Source: Flavobacteriaceae bacterium TMED121 | GTDB lineage: Bacteria > Bacteroidota > Bacteroidia > Flavobacteriales > Flavobacteriaceae | Direction: 5' to 3' | Assembly: GCA_002171295.2 (NCBI GenBank) | Contig: NHFW02000023.1 | Location: 24,521-29,778, forward strand | DNA length: 5,258 bases | Shown: positions 1 to 5,258 of the stretch, one piece after another | Position numbering within the stretch: the stretch's first letter is position 1 | Layout of the letters: each line of letters begins with the position of its first letter | Translations under genes and position numbers: made by a program | Notes under the pieces: model-generated | Seen by the model: the letters and a program-made list of their open reading frames with translations, nothing else | Told to the model about the DNA's origin: nothing | Databases searched by the model: none

Positions 1-519
1 TGGGGTGCTTCAGGAACCAACGCCCAGCATGCCTTTTTTCAGTTAATGCATCAGGGGACAAAACTTATTCCTGCTGATTTTATAGGATTTGCTAAGCCTC
101 TTCACGAAGGAAATGATCACCACGATAAGTTGATGTCTAACTTTTTTGCACAAACTCAAGCTTTAATGATGGGCAAAAGCGCCCAAAGAGTCACTGATGA
201 ATTAAAGTCACAAGGGAAATCAGATGCAGAAATTGAAAAACTGTTACCATTTAAAGTCTTTGAAGGCAATCGTCCTTCCAATACCCTATTTATAGATCAG
301 CTAAACCCCTTTAATATAGGTGCCCTAATCGCTATTTATGAACACCGTATTTTTGTTCAGGGTGTTATATGGAATATCTTCAGCTATGATCAATGGGGTG
401 TAGAACTAGGTAAACAATTAGCCAACAACATTCTCAGTGATTTTGATAGAGACGATCTAGACCATCACGACCCCTCTACAGAGGCATTAATTAATCACTA
501 TAAAAAGTTTAGAACCTAA
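1..519 (+). CDS. pgi: glucose-6-phosphate isomerase, C-terminal part (5' end outside window)
   Basis: Cytoplasmic enzyme interconverting glucose 6-phosphate and fructose 6-phosphate in glycolysis and gluconeogenesis. The frame is open from base 1 and gives 172 residues, about the last third of a protein that is usually about 550 residues. It begins with [10 protein letters not shown], matching the family's WGEPGTNGQH. The His at 28-30 is the expected ring-opening active-site His (E. coli 386, human 389). [24 protein letters not shown] and the second PGI signature follow (361-414, [18 protein letters not shown]). That signature ends in the catalytic Lys at 412-414. His and Lys are 128 residues apart, as in E. 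coli Pgi. The catalytic Glu (in the family's ESNGK motif) lies upstream of the window. The Met at 46 is internal, not the start. The stop at 517-519 lies inside the 3' end of the convergent recJ gene. The identification is secure; only the upstream part is unseen. Confidence 0.97.
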   Translation, partial: WGASGTNAQHAFFQLMHQGTKLIPADFIGFAKPLHEGNDHHDKLMSNFFAQTQALMMGKSAQRVTDELKSQGKSDAEIEKLLPFKVFEGNRPSNTLFIDQLNPFNIGALIAIYEHRIFVQGVIWNIFSYDQWGVELGKQLANNILSDFDRDDLDHHDPSTEALINHYKKFRT

Positions 520-2197
520 TGTCTTTAAGTTTGAGCTGTAAGGAAATTTCTCCTTTAAATTCATTCTCCTCAACAGTATAAAGTAATTGAAAGGAGTTCC
601 GACTTTTTATTCTGCTAATATGATCTGCCATTCCAAATCCAATTCCCGAAAGGGTTGATCTTGAATCGTCGATGGCATCTAGTTTAAGATGTGATAGATC
701 ACCCCCTACAGCTCGAGATTTTCCTCCATCGATACAATTCTTGGTCATAAAAACAGGTCGCATATTGCCCGGACCAAAAGGAGCCATCTGATTCATAATA
801 CGAAAAAATTTTGGTGTGATTCTATCCAAAGAAATTTCCATGTCATAATCAACACTAGGGATTCTTTGCTCTGGTTTAACGGTTACTGCCACAGCTTGTT
901 CAAAAGCTTTCTTAAAAGCAATATATGCCTCAGCTTTGATTGTAAGACCTGCAGCATAACGATGTCCCCCAAATTTTTCAATATGATCCTTACAAGAATC
1001 CAAGATTTGGAATACATCCAATCCTTTTACTGACCTTACTGAACCCGTAAAAAAATCTCCAGAGGCAGTAAAAACTACCGTAGGTCGGTAATACTTTTCA
1101 ATCAATCTAGAGGCAACTATACCTATCACTCCCTTATGCCAGTCAGGTTGAAAAACTACACTAGAATAATTATTTTGCTCCTGATTTTCAACTATTTGAT
1201 CTAATGCCTGCTCTGTAATATGTTGATCTAAAACTTGTCTTTCGCTGTTAAATAGCTCAATAGCCCTGCCTCTTGAAAGTGCCTCAGTAGGGTCATTAGA
1301 GAGTAATAATTCTACCGCCAGACTCCCGTGTTTTATTCTACCAGCCGCATTTAATCTGGGAGCAATCACAAATACCAAATCTGTTACGTTCAATTCCCTT
1401 TTAATTCCTCTAACAAAAAGCTTTATTCCCTCCCGCGGATTTTTTCGGATTTGGGCTAATCCATAATAAGTTAATATCCTGTTCTCCCCAAGAATGGGTA
1501 CTATATCTGCAGCAATAGCCATTGCGACTAAGTCGATATAAGGAAGAATCATTTCAAAAGATAGACCACGTTCTTGGGTTAAAGCCTCTATTAGCTTAAA
1601 GCCAATTCCACAGCCGCACAAATCCTTAAAGGGATAGTTGCAGTTATTTTGTTTTGGGTTTAAAATGGCAACTGCCTCGGGTAAATCTGCTCCTGGTAAA
1701 TGGTGATCACAGATTATAAAGTCAATTCCCATTTCTTTAGCGTAGGTGGTATTGTCTAGCGCCTTAATACCACAGTCCAATGCAATAATTAAGCTGATTA
1801 CTTGTTCTTTAGCATAATCAATTCCTTTTTTGGAAATTCCATAGCCTTCCTCGTAACGATCGGGAATATAGTAGATACAATCAGGGTAATAGGCGGTTAA
1901 ATAGGAAAACACCAATGCAACAGAGGTAGTTCCGTCCACGTCATAATCTCCATATACCATTATTTTTTCATGATTTGCAATGGCAGTTGATATGCGATTA
2001 ACTGCTTTATCCATCCCCAACATCAAATATGGATCATGTAAGTCAGAGAGCTCAGGTCGAAAAAAATTTTTAGCTGCATCAAAGTCCTCAATTCCTCTTT
2101 GAATCAATAGATTGGCGATTTCAAAGGGAACCCCAATATTCTTTTGTAGTACTTTTATTTTATCTTCCTCAGCCAAGGGTTTGGATTTCCATTCCAT
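509..2197 (-). CDS. recJ: single-stranded-DNA-specific 5'-3' exonuclease RecJ
   Basis: Cytoplasmic DHH-family nuclease that degrades single-stranded DNA 5' to 3' in RecF-pathway recombination, mismatch repair and fork processing, using divalent metal (Mn2+ or Mg2+). Numbering from the upstream GTG (563 codons), the metal and catalytic motifs appear in order: DYDVDGT 85-91, LDCG 141-144, DHH 165-167, [13 protein letters not shown] 223-235, PRLNAAGR 281-288. The DHHA1 part follows with [17 protein letters not shown] 357-373, GSVRS 386-390 and GGHRYAAG 411-418, then the OB-fold segment [11 protein letters not shown] 474-484. Length is close to E. coli RecJ (577), with no extra C-terminal domain. 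I prefer the ATG at 2197-2195 (562 residues, MEWKSKP...) because it shares its A with the rsmI TGA stop (TGATG). The GTG at 2200-2198 is the alternative and adds one residue. It is the last gene of the minus-strand unit, and its final 11 bases overlap the pgi 3' end. All motifs are intact, so it should be active. Confidence 0.97.
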   Translation of the reverse strand: MEWKSKPLAEEDKIKVLQKNIGVPFEIANLLIQRGIEDFDAAKNFFRPELSDLHDPYLMLGMDKAVNRISTAIANHEKIMVYGDYDVDGTTSVALVFSYLTAYYPDCIYYIPDRYEEGYGISKKGIDYAKEQVISLIIALDCGIKALDNTTYAKEMGIDFIICDHHLPGADLPEAVAILNPKQNNCNYPFKDLCGCGIGFKLIEALTQERGLSFEMILPYIDLVAMAIAADIVPILGENRILTYYGLAQIRKNPREGIKLFVRGIKRELNVTDLVFVIAPRLNAAGRIKHGSLAVELLLSNDPTEALSRGRAIELFNSERQVLDQHITEQALDQIVENQEQNNYSSVVFQPDWHKGVIGIVASRLIEKYYRPTVVFTASGDFFTGSVRSVKGLDVFQILDSCKDHIEKFGGHRYAAGLTIKAEAYIAFKKAFEQAVAVTVKPEQRIPSVDYDMEISLDRITPKFFRIMNQMAPFGPGNMRPVFMTKNCIDGGKSRAVGGDLSHLKLDAIDDSRSTLSGIGFGMADHISRIKSRNSFQLLYTVEENEFKGEISLQLKLKDIRF

Positions 2198-2880
2198 CAC
2201 CTGTTATTCTTTTGAGCACCCTCTAAACAAATGACAAACTCTCCTTTGGGTATATGAAGGGAAAAATATTCAATCGCCTCAATGAGAGTACCTCTAAAAG
2301 TTTCCTCATACATTTTTGATAGTTCCCTAGAAACAGAAACTGCTCGCTCAGATCCAAAAAAATCAATCAATTGATTTAATGTTTTTAAAATCTTATGAGG
2401 AGATTCATATAAAATAATTGTTCTGGTTTCGTCAACAAGATTTTCAAAGCGTTTCTTCCTGCCTTTTTTTGGGGGTAAAAATCCTTCGAATACAAATCTT
2501 TCAGTGGATAATCCACTTAGAACAAGAGCCGGGATCAGTGCCGTAGAACCTGGTAGGCACTCCACCTCAACCTCATTAGCTATAGCTTCTCGAACCAACA
2601 AAAATCCAGGGTCTGAAATTCCTGGGGTGCCCGCATCTGAAATTACAGCAATCGTGTATCCAGAGATTAGTTTTGAAATCACCTCACTGAGTTTTCTGTG
2701 TTCATTGTGCATATGAAAACTCACTAAAGGCTTTTGAATACTGAAATGCTTTAGCAGCTTTATACTGGTCCGAGTATCCTCTGCCAAAATTAAATCAACT
2801 TGATTCAATGTTTCTACCGCCCTGAATGTCATATCTCCAAGATTACCAATTGGTGTTGGTACCAAAAAAAGCTTTCCCAT
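2197..2880 (-). CDS. rsmI: 16S rRNA (cytidine(1402)-2'-O)-methyltransferase RsmI
   Basis: SAM-dependent methyltransferase of the tetrapyrrole-methylase fold. It 2'-O-methylates C1402 of 16S rRNA in the ribosomal P site, together with RsmH (N4-methylation), and so tunes decoding fidelity. Of 227 residues, the visible motifs are VPTPIGNLGDMT 7-18, AEDTR 33-37, HNEH 58-61, the SAM-binding SDAGTPGISDPG 81-92, CLPGSTALIPAL 108-119, FEGFLPPKKGRK 131-142, ESPHK 159-163, SRELSKMYEE 184-193 and GEFVICLEG 213-221. E. coli RsmI has 286 residues. This one ends just after the catalytic domain, so the C-terminal helical extension is absent; from memory, short forms are usual in Bacteroidota. The ATG at 2880 is right because the conserved motif starts six residues later. 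The upstream gap is only 31 bases, so it is probably co-transcribed with the preceding gene. The stop/start overlap with recJ suggests coupled translation. Confidence 0.97.
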   Translation of the reverse strand: MGKLFLVPTPIGNLGDMTFRAVETLNQVDLILAEDTRTSIKLLKHFSIQKPLVSFHMHNEHRKLSEVISKLISGYTIAVISDAGTPGISDPGFLLVREAIANEVEVECLPGSTALIPALVLSGLSTERFVFEGFLPPKKGRKKRFENLVDETRTIILYESPHKILKTLNQLIDFFGSERAVSVSRELSKMYEETFRGTLIEAIEYFSLHIPKGEFVICLEGAQKNNR

Positions 2881-2911
2881 AAAGTTTAATCGATTTTTAA
2901 GCTAAGCTATT

Positions 2912-3565
2912 TTAAAAATTATTTTCTATAATTTTTAAAAAACGCTCCTCATATAATTCTTTTCCCTTCCAGTTGTCATAATCCAGCTTGACAATCTCCA
3001 AAATAAATACTTTAGCTTGATCCCAATCTTGAAAAGTAGAAATTTGCGAAATTGCTCTTTGATAGTCATTTGGACTTTGATCAAATAAGTGTTTTATGAA
3101 TGCAATTCTATCATTTAAATCGATTTGTAACCCTTTAGAAAATTTATCGTTCAATCGTTCTTTCGTAATTTCCTTTTGGGTCACAACTTCCTCTTTTGGT
3201 TCGAAAGATAAATTTTGTGGCGTTACATCTAACATCTCAGCTTCAACAGATTTGGTGTCTTTTATTTCGTTGAAAATATCCTTTGTGGTATTATTCAAAT
3301 TAGGTGAATCTTGACAATCAGTAATCTGGAAATCTGACAACATGTTTTCTTTTTCATCAGACTTAATTAAATCAATTGTATTATTATGTTTTGAGCCCAA
3401 TTCCTGCAAAAATTCTTTACTAAACCTTTCGGAATTCTTTATAATTATGAGTTGTTCTAATAACAAAAGTGTCTGATCATAAAGCTTTTGTAAATTGGAG
3501 GACTTCTCCGTTTTCAAAATTTCTTTTGCAATTCTATAAAGTTCTTGATGAATTTTATTAGACAT
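2912..3565 (-). CDS. conserved-looking hypothetical protein, 217 residues
   Basis: I do not recognise a named family. Three zones can be seen. Residues 1-57 are predominantly helical with heptad-like leucines (LYRIAKEILKTEK, LYDQTLLLLEQLIIIK), perhaps a coiled coil or oligomerisation segment. Residues 58-137 are hydrophilic and rich in Asn, Asp, Glu, Lys and Thr, likely a disordered linker. Residues 138-217 form a compact C-terminal block with LNDRIAFIKHLFDQSPNDYQ, then ISTFQDWDQAK and YDNWKGKELYEERFLKIIE. That block looks like a conserved helical domain; my recollection of similar C-termini in Bacteroidota hypothetical proteins is inference. There is no signal peptide, membrane segment or catalytic motif, so it is probably cytoplasmic. 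The ATG at 3565 is the first in frame and faces the tdk promoter region. It is the first gene of the unit leading into rsmI and recJ, but that position does not define a function. The base composition is more AT-rich than in recJ. Confidence 0.85.
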   Translation of the reverse strand: MSNKIHQELYRIAKEILKTEKSSNLQKLYDQTLLLLEQLIIIKNSERFSKEFLQELGSKHNNTIDLIKSDEKENMLSDFQITDCQDSPNLNNTTKDIFNEIKDTKSVEAEMLDVTPQNLSFEPKEEVVTQKEITKERLNDKFSKGLQIDLNDRIAFIKHLFDQSPNDYQRAISQISTFQDWDQAKVFILEIVKLDYDNWKGKELYEERFLKIIENNF

Positions 3566-3574
3566 AAATTATGT

Positions 3575-3583
3575 AATTACAAA
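3575..3583 (+). repeat. direct repeat AATTACAAA, copy 1
   Basis: Nine bases, AATTACAAA, occur here and again at 3616-3624, 41 bases apart, near the two ends of the divergent intergenic region. This copy overlaps an 8-base palindrome, GTAATTAC (3573-3580). The exact match is visible, but in such AT-rich DNA it could be chance. Confidence 0.4.
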
Positions 3584-3587
3584 CGTT
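3580..3587 (-). promoter_or_regulatory. possible -7 element for the hypothetical gene-rsmI-recJ unit
   Basis: Read on the minus strand the bases are AACGTTTG, seven of eight matches to the Bacteroidota -7 consensus TAnnTTTG. It ends 14 bases before the ATG at 3565. No TTTG-type -33 box is seen at the usual spacing; the nearest upstream TTTG on this strand is 33 bases away, too far. This is the only plausible promoter I can find for the three-gene unit, and it is weak. Confidence 0.25.
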
Positions 3588-3596
3588 AGTTTTTAA

Positions 3597-3604
3597 TACC
3601 TTTG
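3597..3604 (+). promoter_or_regulatory. putative Bacteroidota -7 promoter element of tdk-alr
   Basis: TACCTTTG matches the Bacteroidota sigma-ABfr -7 consensus TAnnTTTG at every fixed position. It ends 20 bases before the tdk ATG, so transcription would begin at about 3610-3612 and give a leader of roughly 13-15 bases with no Shine-Dalgarno sequence. I see no clear -33 TTTG box at the expected distance upstream. The position in a short divergent gap supports the call; the lack of a -33 box weakens it. Confidence 0.5.
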
Positions 3605-3607
3605 TTT

Positions 3608-3617
3608 TTTTCGAAAA
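3608..3617. promoter_or_regulatory. 10-base palindrome TTTTCGAAAA at the predicted tdk transcription start
   Basis: TTTTCGAAAA is a perfect palindrome lying 3 bases after the TACCTTTG box, so it would cover the predicted transcription start. It could be an operator half or full site, or the start of a leader structure. There is no independent evidence, and AT-rich palindromes of this size arise easily by chance. Confidence 0.2.
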
Positions 3618-3624
3618 TTACAAA
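3616..3624 (+). repeat. direct repeat AATTACAAA, copy 2
   Basis: Second exact copy of the nine-base repeat found at 3575-3583. It abuts the tdk ATG and so occupies the place of a ribosome binding site. An A-rich, SD-free stretch before the start codon is usual in Bacteroidota, so the repeat may reflect only that composition. Confidence 0.4.
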
Positions 3625-4215
3625 ATGTTTTTAGAAAATCCTGTAAACGGTAATAACCAATTTGGTTGGATCGAAGTGATCTGTGGATCTATGTTTTCAG
3701 GAAAAACAGAAGAACTAATCCGGCGTTTAAAGCGTGCTCAGTTTGCAAAACAAAAAATAGAGATTTTTAAACCCTTAATAGATAAGCGGTTTGATGAGAA
3801 TCTGGTGACTTCACATGATGCTAATCAAATCCTTTCAACTGCTGTTCCAGCTGCAACAAACATTTCCGTTTTAGCAAACGACTGTCAAGTCGTTGGCATT
3901 GACGAAGCTCAATTTTTTGATAATGATATTGTCGAAATATGTAATGATCTTGCTAATAGTGGTATTCGTGTAATTGTCGCTGGTTTAGATATGGATTATA
4001 AAGGCAATCCCTTTGGACCAATGCCAGCACTTATGGCTACTGCAGAGTACGTAACCAAAGTACACGCTATTTGCACTCGTACCGGGAATTTAGCACACTA
4101 CAGCTATAGGAAGTCAGGCCAGAAAAACCTTGTGGTTCTTGGTGAAAAAGAGAATTACGAGCCCCTTAGCAGATCAGCATTCAACAAGGCAAATGAAAAA
4201 AAGCGAAATAACTAA
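3625..4215 (+). CDS. tdk: thymidine kinase, type II (TK1-like)
   Basis: Cytoplasmic salvage enzyme that phosphorylates thymidine (and deoxyuridine) with ATP to give dTMP. In 196 residues it has the P-loop GSMFSGKT 21-28, the Walker-B/catalytic DEAQFF 93-98 (Glu94 as the general base), AGLDMDYKGNPFGPMPALMATAE 119-141 in the lasso-loop approach region, and the C-terminal YEPLSR 178-183 in the substrate-binding lasso region. Length is typical for bacterial type II enzymes. The structural zinc site of the family (CxxC plus a later CxxC or CxxH) is mostly missing: Cys150 remains, but the other positions are Thr153, Ser182 and Ala185. The ATG at 3625 is the first in frame; there is no Shine-Dalgarno sequence, only AATTACAAA directly before it. 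A TACCTTTG box upstream probably drives tdk together with alr, which starts 12 bases after the stop in the same frame. The identification is secure. Confidence 0.97.
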   Translation: MFLENPVNGNNQFGWIEVICGSMFSGKTEELIRRLKRAQFAKQKIEIFKPLIDKRFDENLVTSHDANQILSTAVPAATNISVLANDCQVVGIDEAQFFDNDIVEICNDLANSGIRVIVAGLDMDYKGNPFGPMPALMATAEYVTKVHAICTRTGNLAHYSYRKSGQKNLVVLGEKENYEPLSRSAFNKANEKKRNN

Positions 4216-4227
4216 AAATCACAATCC

Positions 4228-5258
4228 TTGAGCTTTCTTGAAATTAATTTAAAAAAACTTACTCACAATTATAAGTACCTAAGAAGTCTATTAGACCCAA
4301 ATGTAAGAATGATGGGGGTAATTAAAGCAAATGCCTACGGAAGTCTAATTGAAGTTATAGCTAATAAATTAATTGCACTTGGTATTGAGGCGCTTGCAGT
4401 TGCATATGTATCTGAAGGAGTTGCTTTGAGAAAGGCAGGAATTAAAGTTCCTATTCTTGTGTTTTACCCTCAGATTAGTAATTTTGAAAAAATCATCAAA
4501 TACAAATTAGAACCTGCTATTTATAGTAAAAGAAGTTGGCTAGAATTCAAAAAAATAATTGGAAAAAATCGAAATTCTAATTACCCTATTCACATTAAAT
4601 ATAATACAGGGCTAAATCGTATTGGGTTTAATCCAAACGAAATAAACTGGGTAATCGCAGAATTAAAACATAGCCCCATAAGATTAAAAAGTATTTATTC
4701 TCATTTGGGTGCAACAGAAGCAAAAAGACCCGATCAAAAAACAGATTTACAAATTAAAATTTTTCAAGAAATAATAAATAAGCACAAAAAAAATACTACC
4801 GAGAAAATTGACTTTCATCTGTTAAATACCTCAGGTGTTTTTAATTATCCCGATTTTCATTTGGATTGGGTGAGGACAGGAATCGGACTTTATGGATTTG
4901 CTAACCAAACGGATTGGAATGAAAAACTAAAACCGATTGCCAGTTTAAAAACAACCATCACTCAAGTTCATAAAATAAGTAAAGGATCAACAGTTGGTTA
5001 TAATTGTGGATGGACAGCTCCTTATGATACCAAAATTGCCGTAATACCTATTGGACACGCAGACGGAATTGCAAGGCACTACGGACATAGTAGAGGCTGG
5101 GTATTAATCAACGGTAAAAAAGCGCCGATGGTTGGAAATATTTGTATGGATATGACAATGGTTGAAATAGGTAAAATCGACTGTGAAGAGGGAAATGAAG
5201 TAGTTGTCTTTGGAACTTCAGGAAGAGCAGATCATCTTGCTGAAGATTCCGGTACCAT
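4228..5258 (+). CDS. alr: alanine racemase (3' end outside window; TTG start)
   Basis: Cytoplasmic PLP enzyme interconverting L- and D-alanine, supplying D-Ala for peptidoglycan. The open frame gives 343 residues with no stop, so about 20-30 C-terminal residues are missing at the right edge. Visible landmarks are LEINLKKLTHNYKYL 4-18, the PLP Lys33 in VIKANAYG, Lys124 and Arg131 in KYNTGLNRIGF, His159 in SHLG, Arg216 in VRTGIGLYG, the second catalytic base Tyr258 in VGYNCGWTA, GHADG 276-280, and Cys306-Met307-Asp308 in NICMDM. Their spacing closely follows Geobacillus stearothermophilus Alr (Lys39, Lys129, Arg136, Tyr265, Cys311). No ATG or GTG precedes the conserved N-terminus: the first in-frame ATG, at 4309, lies five codons before the PLP lysine and would delete the first barrel strand. 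TTG at 4228 is the only standard start that fits and gives MSFLEIN. It lies 12 bases after the tdk stop, in the same frame and probably co-transcribed. Confidence 0.95.
   Translation, partial: MSFLEINLKKLTHNYKYLRSLLDPNVRMMGVIKANAYGSLIEVIANKLIALGIEALAVAYVSEGVALRKAGIKVPILVFYPQISNFEKIIKYKLEPAIYSKRSWLEFKKIIGKNRNSNYPIHIKYNTGLNRIGFNPNEINWVIAELKHSPIRLKSIYSHLGATEAKRPDQKTDLQIKIFQEIINKHKKNTTEKIDFHLLNTSGVFNYPDFHLDWVRTGIGLYGFANQTDWNEKLKPIASLKTTITQVHKISKGSTVGYNCGWTAPYDTKIAVIPIGHADGIARHYGHSRGWVLINGKKAPMVGNICMDMTMVEIGKIDCEEGNEVVVFGTSGRADHLAEDSGT

Noticed and set aside
1..30. The start of Pgi reads WGASGTN where many homologues have WGEPGTN, which looked like loss of the catalytic Glu.
   Set aside because: The catalytic Glu (human 358) lies in the ESNGK motif, upstream of this window. 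The Glu of WGEPGTN is not the catalytic one. The catalytic His and Lys that can be seen are intact.
538..558. Small inverted repeat AAGGA...TCCTT near the end of pgi, considered as a terminator.
   Set aside because: The stem has only about five pairs, has no T-tract of note, and lies within recJ codons that fit the protein. It is too weak to call.
2504..2716. Plus-strand open frame of 70 codons opposite rsmI.
   Set aside because: It lies wholly antisense to a gene whose conserved motifs span the same bases, and its translation has no recognisable domain. It is a shadow frame.
2894..2918. TTTTTAA...TTAAAAA inverted repeat in the gap between the hypothetical gene and rsmI, considered as a terminator.
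   Set aside because: The stem would be entirely A-T with an 11-base loop and would be unstable. The gap is 31 bases in what looks like one transcription unit.
3096..3314. Plus-strand open frame of 72 codons opposite the 217-residue protein.
   Set aside because: It is antisense to the linker and C-terminal coding region, AT-rich and low in complexity, with no promoter or start context. It is best explained as a shadow frame.
4786..4793. Run of eight A in alr, considered as a frameshift or pseudogene sign.
   Set aside because: The frame stays open through it, and the conserved motifs before and after (SHLG, then VRTGIGLYG) are in the same frame, so the gene is intact here.
1..5258. Search for a novel defence system, mobile element, CRISPR array, tRNA or riboswitch.
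   Set aside because: Almost every base is in one of six genes, five of them recognised housekeeping enzymes. The only gap over 50 bases is 3566-3624, and no long repeats or RNA-gene signatures were seen.

Overview
The window is an AT-rich, gene-dense piece of an ordinary bacterial chromosome holding six genes, all housekeeping or conserved, with almost no non-coding DNA. Four things point to Bacteroidota, probably a flavobacterium-like lineage, although this is inference from protein style and not a database match. There are no clear Shine-Dalgarno sequences. A TACCTTTG box that fits the Bacteroidota -7 consensus (TAnnTTTG) lies just ahead of tdk. RsmI is short. Tdk lacks most of its zinc ligands, and Alr has GHADG in place of GYADG.

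Layout. Positions 1-519 (+) hold the C-terminal third of glucose-6-phosphate isomerase (pgi), cut by the left edge. Its stop runs 11 bases into the convergent end of recJ. Three genes follow on the minus strand, read right to left: an unrecognised 217-residue protein (2912-3565), rsmI (2197-2880) and recJ (509-2197). They look like one transcription unit, with a 31-base gap between the first two and a stop/start overlap between rsmI and recJ. A 59-base divergent intergenic region (3566-3624) separates this unit from the plus-strand pair tdk (3625-4215) and alr (4228 to the right edge, incomplete). Tdk and alr are 12 bases apart and in the same reading frame.

Functions. Pgi serves glycolysis and gluconeogenesis. 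RsmI methylates the ribosomal decoding centre. RecJ is a 5'-3' single-strand DNA exonuclease of recombination and repair. Tdk salvages thymidine, and Alr makes D-alanine for peptidoglycan. These do not form a single pathway, and I see no mobile element, CRISPR array, RNA gene, toxin-antitoxin pair or defence system. The points worth a second look are small: the TTG-only start of alr and its frame continuity with tdk, the missing zinc site in Tdk, the His gate substitution in Alr, the overlapping pgi and recJ 3' ends, the compact divergent promoter region with its short repeats, and the uncharacterised 217-residue protein.
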